Source: Paracoccus mutanolyticus
GTDB lineage: Bacteria; Pseudomonadota; Alphaproteobacteria; Rhodobacterales; Rhodobacteraceae
DNA length: 64,000 nucleotides
Reading direction: 5' to 3'
NCBI RefSeq assembly: GCF_003285265.1
Contig: NZ_CP030239.1
Coordinates: 186,001-250,000, forward strand
A program made the position numbers and the translations under genes. Below are positions 31,020 through 40,469 of this stretch, in pieces; position 1 is the first letter of the stretch, and the number at the start of each line of letters is the position of its first letter. The notes under the pieces were generated by a model. It did not search any database. It saw only the letters and a list, made by a program, of their open reading frames with translations, and was not told where the DNA came from.

Positions 31020-31415
31020 GCTCGATAGACGTTCACCACGGCGATTGGCATCGGCAGCGTTGCGCAGTTCTGATTGGCCTTTTCCACCCGCCCCACACAA
31101 GAGCGCAGGTCAATGCCATCGATCGGAGTTTACCGGAGAGTTTGTGGTTCACTGAATTTGGCTGGCACTTTATCGGCAGCATTTTCGACGGCCTTGACGT
31201 GCGCAATGCGCTCAACCGTGTCGTTCGTCGTGATGCTGGCCTTCTCGGTCGCCTGATTGCGCCGCTTGGCGACGCGGGACGGCCTTCAGGGCTCTCTCGA
31301 CACGGCCGACGCAGGATGCGCAGGTCATCCCTCGATAGGCGGGAAATCGCTGCATTCATCTTGTCCCAGCTCGAAGCTGTCCTGGTCATGAACGCTCATT
31401 ATTTCCTCCGGTACT

Positions 31416-31446
31416 GCTAGACGCTTCCAACAACCTGCGGAGTCAA
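31416..31446 (-). promoter_or_regulatory. MerR/CueR-type promoter candidate before copA
   Basis: On the minus strand a -35 TTGACT (31446-31441) is followed after exactly 19 bp by TCTAGC (31421-31416). The 19-bp spacer is characteristic of promoters activated by MerR-family regulators such as CueR, and the downstream gene starts 17 bp further on with a good ribosome site at 31409-31404. The -10 match is weak and the dyad in the spacer is imperfect. Confidence 0.4.
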
Positions 31447-31510
31447 TTAAAAATTCCTTTTCGTTTCCTCTACACCCTGATACCTGCGCGGATCACGCCC
31501 AACATGCGGC

Positions 31511-31918
31511 ATGCGAACGCGAGACCCAAAGGCGAAGCTCAGGGAAGCTGAAGAGCGAAGGCAAAAAATCGCGGATGCCGTCAGCGCCGCACGCGAAATG
31601 GCAGAAACAGGCGTCGATCCGACCGCCCCCGACCCGCCCCGCCCAGGGTTGCCGCAAAGGCCGCCAGAGATCCAGAGGCTGCGCGGCGGTAAAACCGTAA
31701 TGTTTTGCATTGTCCCCGGCACGCACAAGAGCAAGATCATGCATGTTCCGAAAGGAGTCCATCCTGTCCCACCTCCGTCGCTTGACGGCCATTTCCCAAT
31801 CATCGTCAAGCCAACTGAAGCTCGGATACATGAGCCCGTATCTGCCGGGGTATTCGATGCCGGCTCCGGAACGCCATCCACGAGGCTCACATCGGCGCCA
31901 TTACGCGTATGCACGAAC
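31511..31918 (+). pseudogene. Hypothetical charged N-terminal segment
   Basis: An open frame starting MRTRDPKAKLREAEERRQKI with a long charged helix (AEERRQKIADAVSAAREMAE) runs in frame into a LivG C-terminus at 31919. The middle (VMFCIVPGTHKSKIMHVPKG) fits neither. I regard it as a chance chimera rather than one gene. Confidence 0.35.
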
Positions 31919-32062
31919 GGCATGACCGTCCTGATCGTCGAGCACGACATCGACTTCATGATGGGGCTTTGCGACCGGATCGTGGTGCTGGACCACGGCG
32001 TCAAGATCGCCGAGGGCGTGCCCTCGGAAGTGCAATCCGATGAAAAGGTCATTGAGGCCTAA
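31919..32062 (+). pseudogene. LivG-type branched-chain amino acid ABC ATPase, C-terminal fragment
   Basis: GMTVLIVEHDIDFMMGLCDR IVVLDHGVKIAEGVPSEVQS is the H-loop and C-terminal region of LivG (G-TVLLIEHD--FV--L-DRI-VLD-G--IA-G-P--V). It ends DEKVIEA at a stop. Confidence 0.75.
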
Positions 32063-32737
32063 GACGATGACCCACGTCTGTGCAGGAATGGCTCGCCGCG
32101 CGCGGCCAGTGACGCTGTATGTAGGAACCGCCGCGGTGCGTCAGCAATGATGCGCGGCGGCGGTCTGCGACATATAAGATTCATCCAGCCAAGGATGCGC
32201 GGAATGTTGTCTGACAAGGAGTATTGACGCCGAAGCGACGTCTGCTCATCGCAGTGCGATGATCTTCTCCTCGACACGAGTGCCGTCGGCTCTGCCGGCG
32301 CACGGCGCCCGCATGGCCACCGTAACCCCTCAGCGGTATATGGTCCCCCATCCAAAAACACGAAGACGCCGGATGGCACGGAATACCCTCTCCCGAGACT
32401 TCGGAATTGATACAGAGATTGGTACGGATTTATTCGACCAGCTGTTTGCCGCTTCGCTATGCTCTGGCATGGGTTTTATGTCAGGCAGCCGTGCGATTCA
32501 GCTATCTCGCCCTTGGCGTTATCATAGGCCTCAGCGGGCGTCAGCAACCCATGCGATGAACGCCCTCCCAATCCCAGTCTCGCTGAAAACCAGTGACTGA
32601 AAAAGGCAGACTCATATTCTGGAAATGCATGATAAATACAGATTTACAAAGAAAAGCTCGAAAAACACTTACTTACCGGCGGCTTTCTTGCCGCAAGCGC
32701 TGCCACGTCTGTTCACCAGCGAGAGCTTATCTGTCAC
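32063..32737. other. Low-coding, relatively AT-rich stretch
   Basis: No gene recognised. Base composition drops between about 32380 and 32740, just upstream of the recombinase fragment. Confidence 0.5.
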
Positions 32738-32878
32738 ATGAAACGATATGTGGTCTACACCCGCGTCAGCACCGCCGAGCAGGGCAAAAGCGGCCTCGGC
32801 TTGGAAGGCCAGAAGCGCGACATTGCGATCTTCCTAGAGCGCTTCTCAGAGGAACCCTACGAGATCATTGCCGATGTG
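32738..32878 (+). pseudogene. Serine recombinase (resolvase/invertase) N-terminal fragment
   Basis: MKRYVVYTRVSTAEQGKSGL GLEGQKRDIAIFLERFSEEP carries the YxRVST motif with the nucleophilic Ser of serine recombinases. After about 46 residues the same frame continues directly into multicopper oxidase sequence, so the catalytic domain is cut. Confidence 0.75.
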
Positions 32879-33090
32879 CCGACCCTCATCCATTGGCATG
32901 GCCAGATCCCGCCCAACGAGCAGGATGGCGTCCCGGATCTGCCACAGCCGATGCTGCAACCCGACGAAACGCGCTCCTATGACTACGAGCCGCTCCCCGG
33001 CACATGACAGGATGCACGCGCACATCCCGCTCCACTAGATGCACCTCATCGCCGCGCCGCTGATCGTGCTGCAGCCCCGACGACTCGGTC
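32878..33090 (+). pseudogene. Multicopper oxidase (CopA/CueO-like) fragment
   Basis: PTLIHWHGQIPPNEQDGVPD LPQPMLQPDETRSYDYEPLP GT contains the HWHG copper-ligand motif. After a shift MHAHIPL and LIAAPLIV follow (H-MHSH type 3 ligands). A periplasmic copper-oxidising enzyme originally, consistent with the metal theme. Confidence 0.7.
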
Positions 33091-33129
33091 GGGATCGCGC
33101 GGCACGAGATTTGCAGCCATGACGACAGG

Positions 33130-33285
33130 ATGCAGACCCATTCCGAAGAGGTCATGCGGGCCGCCATCATCCGGGCGGTCGGCAAGGAGTTCGATTTCGA
33201 GATCCTCTCCTTGCTGCCCTGGGTCCGCCGTCAGCTGGTCGCGGACAGTTACGGCACCAAGCGGATTTTCCTGGCCGGGGATGGC
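33130..33285 (+). pseudogene. FAD-dependent aromatic monooxygenase fragment
   Basis: [36 protein letters not shown] matches the region before and including the second FAD motif of flavin hydroxylases (W---R-VAD-Y--GRVFLAGDAAH). Confidence 0.65.
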
Positions 33286-33450
33286 CAGCTGGTACTCCGG
33301 CGAGGGCATGTGGCCGCATCACCATTTCCATTCCGAAGCCCATGAGATCATCATGGTCACCGCGGGCACGCACAAGGGCAAGTTCGGCGGCCATGACGGC
33401 CGGGAAGCCACGCTTCATGGGCGACGGGTGTGCTTCTGCGAGACTCGGCA
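33286..33450 (+). pseudogene. Cupin-domain protein fragment
   Basis: [32 protein letters not shown] fits a YjlB-type cupin first motif (P-HHFHS-AHE---V--G---FGG) with clustered His ligands. Confidence 0.55.
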
Positions 33451-33659
33451 TTCTTTGGCCAAGCCAAAGCTGGTGATCCTCGGCGGCATGATCGCGATAG
33501 CGCCGATGGGCGATCCCAACGCCTCGATCTCGACCCCGCAGCCGGTGCATTACCGGCCGATGTACGGCCTTTACGGACGGGCGCTGGCTTCGACGGGTGT
33601 GACCTTGTCACGCCCGGCGCGACGTGGAAGATCCCGGCGCTCGGCGAAGCGGTGCGCCT

Positions 33660-33802
33660 GCGACGACATCGACCTGTCGTTCGCGGAGCTTGAAGCCCTG
33701 GTAAGCAACAGCCGCCCTGACTGGAAGGCCGCTCTCGAAAGCATCAAGGGCATCTACCTCATCACCGACACAAGGACCGGCAAGCGCTATGTCGGATCAT
33801 GA
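33660..33802 (+). pseudogene. GIY-YIG nuclease-domain N-terminal fragment
   Basis: [46 protein letters not shown] shows the GIY and YVG halves of the nuclease motif with correct spacing. The catalytic Arg/Glu part is missing. Confidence 0.65.
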
Positions 33803-34036
33803 AGCCCCTCATTGCAAAGACGGGCGAGCGGTCGAGATAATGGTTTCACAATATGTCGATGATGGGGCATCGATGCATCGCCCGGACAGGTCTTCCAGGT
33901 CGTGGACACCAACGGCAAGCGCTTCGATGGGGCACGGCGCGACACCGACTCTGTGCCTCCGATGGCCTGGTGACCGTCGCGCTCGACGCCGGGTGTTCGG
34001 CGCGCTGGATGCGGCGCTGCCGAGGGAAAGCAACTG

Positions 34037-34081
34037 ATGCAGTATTTCCTGCGCCGGATGCTGATCTCGGTCGCCACCGTG
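34037..34081 (+). pseudogene. Peptide ABC permease (DppB-like) N-terminal fragment
   Basis: MQYFLRRMLISVATV is the usual first 15 residues of DppB-type permeases, at a good ATG, then the frame breaks. Confidence 0.45.
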
Positions 34082-34359
34082 ACATGATGCGCAAGCCTGC
34101 GCCGCGATTCTTCGCATCGCAGCTACCGGCTGATTTCATTCAACGCCCACTGCCGTCGGCCCATCCGGGTGAACGGCGTGAACTATGTCGATGTCGAGAC
34201 AAGCGGGCTTGCCGATGCCATTGCCATCGCCGCATCAACCATCGGGGGCGGGCCTGCGACAAGGCTTTGACCAGGCGAAGGCCGCGAGATCCTCGGCCAC
34301 CGCGACGGTCGCGAACCCGTGCCGATGGGGGGTACCTGTTATCGGACAAGACAGCCGTA

Positions 34360-34701
34360 AAGCTGAGTTGTTGTGGCGGTCCGCCAGGGCTCGAAATGCT
34401 CGACGAGAAAGCCCGGCGCCGCGGGCGGCATGTAGGCGGCGTCGACGCTTCTGCCGCGCGCAGGGCGCTGGACCGTGTGGACCTGGCCATCCGCCCCGGC
34501 GAATGCCTGGGGCTGGTCGGCCACAACGGGGCGGGAAAATCGACCCTGGTGAACCTTGTCACCGGCCTTTTCGCGCCTTCGGACGGGCGTGTGGTCTATC
34601 CCGGTGCCGACGGTCCCCTGCAGGCCGGCGTCCGTGCCATTTCCCAGGAAGGCACGCTCTGCCCGAACCTGACGTGGGAAAACCTGTCCGTCGTGCAGCG
34701 C
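34360..34701 (+). pseudogene. Sugar ABC transporter ATP-binding protein fragment
   Basis: RRALDRVDLAIRPGECLGLV, Walker A GHNGAGKSTLVNLVTGLF, and the Q-loop-like VRAISQEGTLCPNLTWENLS match RbsA/XylG-type importer ATPases. The signature and Walker B are missing. A second piece of this type lies at 21142-21336 in the other orientation and covers partly the same region, so they come from different genes or copies. Confidence 0.65.
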
Positions 34702-34904
34702 AATTCCCCGAGCCGCCAGCAGCGCCAGCTCGTGCCAGCCATCGCGCCGGACCTGATCGGGGTCGCGGCGGGTGCCACCGTAACCGCGGGGCGTGAAGCG
34801 CATCATCGTCATCGTCTTGCAGGCCATCGTCATCTCCTGTCGTTCTGGGCGTCGCGCGGGTGCCAGGATCAGGCCGTCGGCCAACCCTGCTGACCAGCGA
34901 CAAT

Positions 34905-35035
34905 GCTGACCAGTGACCAATGGGGCTAGTGTCCGATGCCCGAGCCGCAGCGGCCGCAGACTGCTGACGTAGCCGCTCGACCTGATCCGGCGTCAGTTGC
35001 TGGCCCTGCGGACCCCAGATGAATGGCTGAAACAT
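34905..35035 (-). pseudogene. Phage-type protein N-terminal fragment
   Basis: MFQPFIWGPQGQQLTPDQVE RLRQQSA then ASDTSPIGHWSAL resembles small prophage proteins starting F-WG--G--LTPEQ-A and containing DTSPVGHW. Function unknown. Confidence 0.45.
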
Positions 35036-35440
35036 CCGATCCCTTTCTCAGCGATCCGCTTGCGGCGGTAAAGGTAGAGCCTTGACGAGTCCCGTCGTGG
35101 TATGGAAAGAGTTTATCTCTGGGTTGTCGCCGTATCATTTTAATGCGATGGCGACCCTGGCCCCCCTTGACGTGTTCTCGATGGGGCAGTCTTCGGCGAA
35201 AAAAGCATTACCCGACGCCCTCAGAGTTACGCTCCTCTGGCGCGCCTGCAGGGCCAGCCCAATGCTTGAGTGCATGGCAGTCTGGGCAGGTCGGCGTCGT
35301 ATAGATGAGGATGTGTGGCTCACGGAGGCGGTTGGCAAAACGAACCTTACCCAATCTAGACATCCCAGGCTTATAGCGGATTTCCGATATGCGCGTCCAG
35401 ATATCAGAATCTCCGGGCTCTTCCGCGATGCTGGATTGCC
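35036..35440. other. Unrecognised stretch
   Basis: An open plus-strand frame crosses this part, but its translation has no family resemblance and runs on into the antisense copy of the 115-bp repeat. Confidence 0.4.
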
Positions 35441-35565
35441 GTCAGCACCCAGCGGTTCTGATGGGCCATCTGGTACTGCGGCCCAGAGGTGCTGGTATCG
35501 CCTGCCAAGGCGCCGATCGACTGATAGCGATATCGCACGCCATTCGGTTTTGCGACGAAAAATTC
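35441..35565 (-). repeat. Inverted repeat, copy A (~115-125 bp)
   Basis: The reverse complement of this stretch equals 37003-37118 except for an 11-base insertion here. The shared minus-strand translation is QSIGALAGDTSTSGPQYQMA HQNRWVLT, which is protein-like but unidentified. Confidence 0.8.
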
Positions 35566-35618
35566 AGCTACGCCAACAAACTTGATGCGGATGATCTGAG
35601 AGTAGTCGCAACAGATCA

Positions 35619-35810
35619 TGGCGCAGGTAGCTCGGACTGACGCATAATCTCGTGCCCGTCGACGTCGCCATCAAACGGATGTGCAATCGCGTCCAAGTCA
35701 CCGAAATCGAAGATGCTGCAGTTGTCGAGATGCTGGAAAATCCAGCGCCTGGCCTCCTCTTGGCTTACCTGATTGTCCCAGAACCCTGAGACAGCGCTTT
35801 CCTCTCGCAA
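35619..35810 (-). CDS. Hypothetical protein C-terminus
   Basis: The minus-strand frame reads GFWDNQVSQEEARRWIFQHL, DNCSIFDFGDLDAIAHPFDG and DVDGHEIMRQSE before a stop. Composition and helix pattern look like a real soluble protein, but I do not recognise it. Its N-terminal part is not seen. Confidence 0.35.
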
Positions 35811-35909
35811 GTGCTGAACGATCCTGGCGGAAAGCTCTGCCAGGCATCTCGCATCCTTCTGGCGTCATTGCCTGAGCGCATGCCCAGTCCGATTGGTGAG
35901 ATCGAGACA

Positions 35910-36110
35910 CTTTCTTGACGTTGATGCCCCAGCCTTCACGGTCGAGCAGGACGTGAACGCGTCGATCAATACCGAACCCGCGTCTCAACAGATCTTCCCG
36001 AGATCGCCGACGAGTTCTCGGTTCTCCACGAGACGGCACGCATATGTCCGCGGTCGGGCGAGCGACGGTTCTTCGCTACGGCGGTGCGTCTTTCATATCG
36101 GACGTGCCGC
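35910..36110 (-). mobile_element. IS3-family transposase (OrfB) fragment
   Basis: RSVETRVRY followed in the next frame by GIDRRVHVLLDREGWGINVK KV matches the IS3 OrfB region R-RYGYRR-HVLL-REGW--N-K-V. The DDE catalytic core is absent, as are terminal inverted repeats. Confidence 0.6.
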
Positions 36111-36129
36111 TGTGCCTGGCATGACATCC

Positions 36130-36235
36130 CCTCGTCGATCCAGTCGGTGTATTCGGGCAGGCCCCACCGCGTGGTGAAGTAGCCTTCCGGGGTTTTCCTT
36201 AGATCTTCGACGTTCATGACTTTTCCTTTCTTCAA
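36130..36235 (-). pseudogene. N-terminal fragment of an unidentified protein
   Basis: MNVEDLRKTPEGYFTTRWGL PEYTDWIDEGMS begins at an ATG preceded by AAAGAAAGGAAAAG, a reasonable ribosome site. It may be an aminomethyltransferase-type demethylase start (LigM/GcvT-like), but this is uncertain. Confidence 0.35.
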
Positions 36236-36297
36236 TCGGCAAAGACCACGGTGCGATCACCATGATGAGATTGCGAAACGAATTTCGGGAGGAACTC

Positions 36298-36405
36298 ATG
36301 ACAGGAATCGCTGTCCTCGGCACCGGCCGCATCGGCCGCATGCACGCGGAAAACATCGCTGCCCATCCGCGCGCTCGGCTCGCGGGCGTCTATGACATTC
36401 ACACG
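36298..36405 (+). pseudogene. Inositol 2-dehydrogenase (IolG-like) N-terminal fragment
   Basis: MTGIAVLGTGRIGRMHAENI AAHPRARLAGVYDIH is the Rossmann GxGxxG start of Gfo/Idh/MocA dehydrogenases, closest in wording to IolG. The frame continues without a break into permease sequence. Confidence 0.7.
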
Positions 36406-36416
36406 CAGGCCCGGCA

Positions 36417-36549
36417 TTCCACCCAGTTCCCGCAATGGAGCCAGATGATCCTCGGGAACGGCCTCGCCATGGGCACGATCACGGCGGCGCTGGTCAACGC
36501 GATGTTCCAGCTGACCGCCCCGCGTTCCACCGAAAAGGAGCTTGCCTGA
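36417..36549 (+). pseudogene. NCS2 (xanthine/uracil) permease C-terminal fragment
   Basis: FPQWSQMILGNGLAMGTITA ALVNAMF resembles the last helix of NCS2 nucleobase permeases (FP-W-Q-ILGSGI--G---A--LN--F), ending with a stop at 36547-36549. Confidence 0.5.
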
Positions 36550-37002
36550 TGCCCGTCTCGCGCACAGACCGACTTCCGTCATTTGGTCACGAGGCGGGTC
36601 GCTTTCGCTGGTTTACCTTTTCCACGCCGTTGTTACATATTGCGCCCTGCCAAGACCAGTATTTGTGTTCACATGTCCGATATCACGACCGAAATGCGCC
36701 CACCCCAGACGCCCGCCGTCCAACCTCGCCGCCCCGCACGGCCAGCTGAGCCTCGCTTCGGGGCACCACGCAGCAAATTCCTCGTTCGACGTCGCCAGGA
36801 CTTCGCCCGCTTCGTCGCCAGCCATGCGCAGATCCGCTCGGCCTTCTCGGTTTCGGGGGATGCAGTCATCGGCCTCGGTCGGTGGGTTGGCCGATTTCGT
36901 CCATCGCCCATTTCGTCCATCGCCATCTAAGCCAAGCGCGAGTTGCTCCGCGGGCGGCAACCTGGCCGCTCGTGTCGAGACGCTATGATCAAGCGAGCAG
37001 AC
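36550..37002. other. Unrecognised stretch
   Basis: No assignable gene. A short tandem repeat of TTCGTCCATCGCCCA (two imperfect units) lies at about 36896-36926. Confidence 0.45.
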
Positions 37003-37118
37003 GCAATTTTTCGTCGCAAAACCGAATGGCGTGTCAGTCGATCGGCGCCTTGGCAGGCGATACCAGCACCTCTGGGCCGCAGTACCAGATGGCCCATCAG
37101 AACCGCTGGGTGCTGACG
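37003..37118 (+). repeat. Inverted repeat, copy B
   Basis: Plus-strand copy of the element at 35441-35565, 1.44 kb away and inverted. It lacks 11 bases present in copy A. The flanks differ on both sides. Confidence 0.8.
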
Positions 37119-37249
37119 GAAACGCTCTGGCGGCATAAAGAAACAGCTCTGGCGGCTCAACAAATATTGTGACGTTGCATCCCGAAGCGTTTCACGCGGC
37201 ACGCCAATACCGCGACTTTGGGAAGATGTACGATTCGTTCGAGGCGACG

Positions 37250-37390
37250 GCGGGAACGGCTGCCGGCCGACCGACACCCATGGCCCAACCGATCCCTGTC
37301 GAGCGGATCTCGACCGGATAGAGCACCGCCGACAGGCCATACCGAAGCCGTTGAAGCCGCCATTGGTCAGGAATCCGGCGCAAAAGGCCG
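37250..37390 (-). pseudogene. MFS transporter C-terminal fragment
   Basis: AGFLTNGGFNGFGMA and, one frame over, YGLSAVLYPVEIRSTGIGWA MGVGR match the end of aromatic-acid/H+ symporters (G-----LYP---RSTGIGWA-G-GR-G). Confidence 0.65.
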
Positions 37391-37955
37391 CCGCCGCAGA
37401 CGACTGCGCTTTGCGCTGGAAAGGCTTTTGTCCGGCACCCTGTTCGCCCGGCTTTCCGAATGGGTCGGCCTTGCGATCCCGCTGGTGACGGCTGCGCTGA
37501 TCGTCCAGATATTTGCCGCCAATATCGGCACCATCTCCGGGCATCTTGGTGCTTTCGCGGTGATCCTGATCGCGATCTCCCTGCGCGCTCGTTCTCTCGA
37601 CGCCTGCGGCGATCGCCTCGGGCCTTGCCTCGGCACAGCTGCGGCCTGTATGTGGAGACGGATTATTGAGCGCGCAGCGTCAAGGTGATTGCTTCGCTTC
37701 TGACGGACCGGGACGCTGACTGGGGCAACCGCGCGTCCGTACGGTGGCCTCGGCAAGATCGTGGAGCAGCAAGTCATCGCATTGGCGCGCACCAATAAGA
37801 TGCGTTCCAGCCATCCGCTTCAAGGCGACATCAACCGACCAGAGGCACGCACTTAGCGGTACCACCTGCTCAGGATCTCTGCGCGGCCGAGAAGGCAATC
37901 GCTGCGACGGGTCGGGCGCCGCCTGCCAGTCGGATACCCAGCCATGCCGCGAGAC
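37391..37955. other. Unrecognised stretch with hydrophobic segments
   Basis: A plus-strand frame has helices WVGLAIPLVTAALIVQIFAA and GHLGAFAVILIAISLRAR, possibly a membrane-protein piece. I cannot assign it or the bases beyond. Confidence 0.4.
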
Positions 37956-38245
37956 TGGTAGCGATCGGGAAGCACGAGAGAGCGCAATCGAAGAGCTCGA
38001 AGATCGCGGCACATCGTTGCCGCCTCTTTGATGAGGGGACGCGGGGAAGCAATCGGCCTGATCGCCTTGCGCGACGAACCGCGGCGAGACGCGCCCGAGG
38101 GGATTGCCCGGCTCAAAGCGATGGGCGTTCGTTCCGTGATGCTGACCGGCGACAATCGGCGCACCGCTCAGGCGATCGCCAAGGGTCTGGTATCGAATGC
38201 AGCGCCGAGCTTCTGCCGCAGGACAAGCTCGGCGCGTCGCCCAGA
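37956..38245 (+). pseudogene. Zn/Cd-type P1B ATPase fragment
   Basis: EARESAIEELEDRGTS, then GEAIGLIALRDEPRRDAPEG, IARLKAMGVRSVMLTGDNRR TAQAIAKGL and, after a shift, AELLPQDK. This is the segment of ZntA/CadA-type pumps around the TGDN motif. It is the third P-type ATPase remnant and the only one on the plus strand. Confidence 0.7.
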
Positions 38246-38427
38246 TAGGCGACCGGGTTCACCCGAAAGCCGTGGATCGCGTGCCCCAGCATGAAGGCCA
38301 CCAGCCCGTCGGGATCGCCGATGTTCATGCGGTTCAGCACCACGAGGCCCCCGAACGGGACGCCGCCCTGCTGAAGCAGCTCGATCCCACGCATCAGCGC
38401 CGGAAAGCTGGCCTTGCCGTTCACCAT
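38230..38427 (-). pseudogene. Radical SAM/SPASM-type maturase fragment
   Basis: KASFPALMRGIELLQQGGVP FGGLVVLNRMN and DPDGLVAFMLGHAIHGFRVN P resemble the middle of radical SAM peptide maturases or anaerobic sulfatase-maturating enzymes. No CxxxCxxC cluster is in this piece. Confidence 0.45.
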
Positions 38428-40263
38428 GGCCCGCCCGCTGTTCTGCGCTTTGGCTCTTGAAGGGGCTGAATCGTCATGTCAGATTCTTCCCCACAACAGA
38501 CAGACCACGGCACCACCGACCTGTTGACTACCCCGGCCAATGGTGGACGGGTTTACCTAGAGCAAGAGAGCAAGATGACGACGACGAACGTGGCCTATAT
38601 CCCCGATACGGCTTTTGAGAAACTGATCCCACGTCGAAGGCCGTGGCCAACTTGACGCGCGACATTCCCGGTCGAGAACCAATCCTAGCAACGGCGAACA
38701 TCGCGCTCGGAAAACCCTGCCTGAACCGGCAGATTCAGACGCGATCATGGAAGAGGCGCGCGTCCATACGGCGCTTGCGCCTATGTCCGCGACAGATTCC
38801 AACGATCCCGATGCGTGGCGATCCCTCCCAGAATTCTGCGCAATTCGGCGCTTTTGACGCAAGAGGCTAATCCTGACGGGATCATCTATCCCGCCTATTC
38901 GCCGGGCTCGAGATCTCGGGCTGCACTATCCCACCGCGCAACAAGCATCCAGCTATACGATGCTAGCTCGACTGTCATCGAAAACGCCTTTCGAAGAAAC
39001 ATTAATCACGATAAACAGCAGCTCGCTGTCAGATCGCAAAGACAGGCTATGCGACTGCAACGAAATAAATTATCTAAAGCGGGTCGCCGAAGGCGAGAGC
39101 GATGGGGACGACGCGCCCTATTGCTGCAGCACGGCGACAGATCATGCGGATAAGCCCCTCCACTAGCCTCGAAACGACAGGAGGTATGGAGTTGAGATAC
39201 CTTTATTCCAATCTGGATAGGGCGGCGCGTCGTCGTGGGGGCGGGCCCGCCCGGCCTGATGCCCGCGACCGCTGTCCCGCCCGATCCGGGGACGACGTAA
39301 CGATCATCGAGAAGCACCAGGACTTCCTTGACGAGATTTTCGCGGCGATACCACCCAGCCTTCGACAATCGAAGCAATCGCACGAGCTTCGCTATCACGA
39401 ACGAACTTCAGCCACGACAACGCCAACAGTAAATAGACCAATTCAGTTACCACGCTCAGATCGAAGGACGCCAAGGTCACAGATCAAATGACACATTCTT
39501 CAAACTGCCAAAAACGTGTCAAGTTCATCGCCATATGGCCTGGCCAATCCACTCACCTGAATTTTCTGGTGCGGGCGCCAGGCGAGTTTCCGCGCTTCCG
39601 CTGGGCGCTGAAGCCCTATGTCTCGACCTCGCGCTTTCGACCCGGACGAGCCGTCGGGTGAAATCGAGAGCGACCGACTCAGGTGCTGGATGCCAAAGAC
39701 CGACAGCGTGCGCGCCCGCAATTCCTGCGCCAGCAGCATCAGCTCGCGTGGGTCGTCCAGGCCGTGGGACTGTTCCAGGTCGATGACCAGCGATGGAGGC
39801 GGATACCCAGGTCGGCCCCATCACCACGCAGCCGCAGCGCCGCAAGGTGCTGGACTAGATCGACCCTGGCGACAATCCGAAGTGCGGTCTGCGTCTCGCC
39901 AAGGTGGACCGATCCCGCGCTGAAGGACCCGGATGGTTCGCTTCGCGCCAGGATTGCTGCGGCCGCCCAAGGATTGCCGGGTCAGCGGCTTCAAGGAGAT
40001 CCGCTTTACGAGGACGTGCACTGCGAGCGTTCGGATCGACCGCCTGAAGTCGTGGAGGAAACCCGGCCTGTCGTTTATAGGAGATGTCCGAGACCAGGTC
40101 CTGAACCAGCGGAGGCGCGCGCGTACCTTGCGCAATTCAGGACGCTATAGCGACCGGCGCAACCTACTGGCTGAGACGCCTTCCGCAGAAGGACGAAATG
40201 AAAACGCGCTTGCTGGAGGCCGTGCAGCGCCGACGCGCCTTTCCAACCAGAGCGACCCGAGAT
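38428..40263. other. Unrecognised 1.8-kb stretch
   Basis: I could not assign any gene. Protein-like runs include MTTTNVAYIPDTAFEKLIPR (38575, plus), a minus-strand LLAQELRARTLSVFGIQHLS near 39690, and VRLLRLSKAGWYRRENLVKE near 39330-39390, faintly like a recombinase DNA-binding domain. Frames are broken throughout. Confidence 0.4.
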
Positions 40264-40311
40264 CGTGAAGATGATGATGCGCAGCCCATGTGCGCGGTGA
40301 ATCGTAGCCAT
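40264..40311 (-). pseudogene. DUF4160-type N-terminal fragment
   Basis: MATIHRAHGLRIIIFT matches the first residues of DUF4160 proteins (M-T-----G--I-IF-NDHAP-H). The following residues do not fit. Confidence 0.4.
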
Positions 40312-40469
40312 GAGACATGATAACCTAGCTGGTTGGGTTTTTCAAGATTTGGCCAGCATTGGTTGGAACGGCAGCCTCGCTGCCGGTCCCTCCCCTACCT
40401 GGGCTCCGTCCCGATCGTGTTCGCACAAGCTCACCGTCCGCATTGCGTGCAGAACAGCGCAGTCAGTTC

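Larger units (their letters stand above)
28810..31399 (-). pseudogene. copA: Second copper-type P1B ATPase with N-terminal HMA domain, interrupted
   Basis: Start MSVHDQDSFELGQDECSDFP at ATG 31399 with a strong GGAGGA ribosome site 5 bases upstream. One lost base after IEG shifts the heavy-metal domain to the next frame (GMTCASCVGRVERALKAVP, QATEKASITTNDTVERIAHV). Between about 31150 and 30020 the ATPase is largely replaced by AraC, CaiB and DeoR pieces. It resumes with AVGGNT, IQALVD and LTFAAWLHFGPSPA (membrane), then the phosphorylation loop [11 protein letters not shown] near 29690, EHAMASAIVDAA, LADPIRETTPAAIMAFTTGL and [37 protein letters not shown]. It ends with NALRLLRV near 28810. The CPC membrane motif is lost under a fumarylacetoacetase piece. 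Confidence 0.7.

Noticed and set aside
36896..36926. A minisatellite of TTCGTCCATCGCC units
   Set aside because: There are only two imperfect units, which is common in GC-rich sequence.
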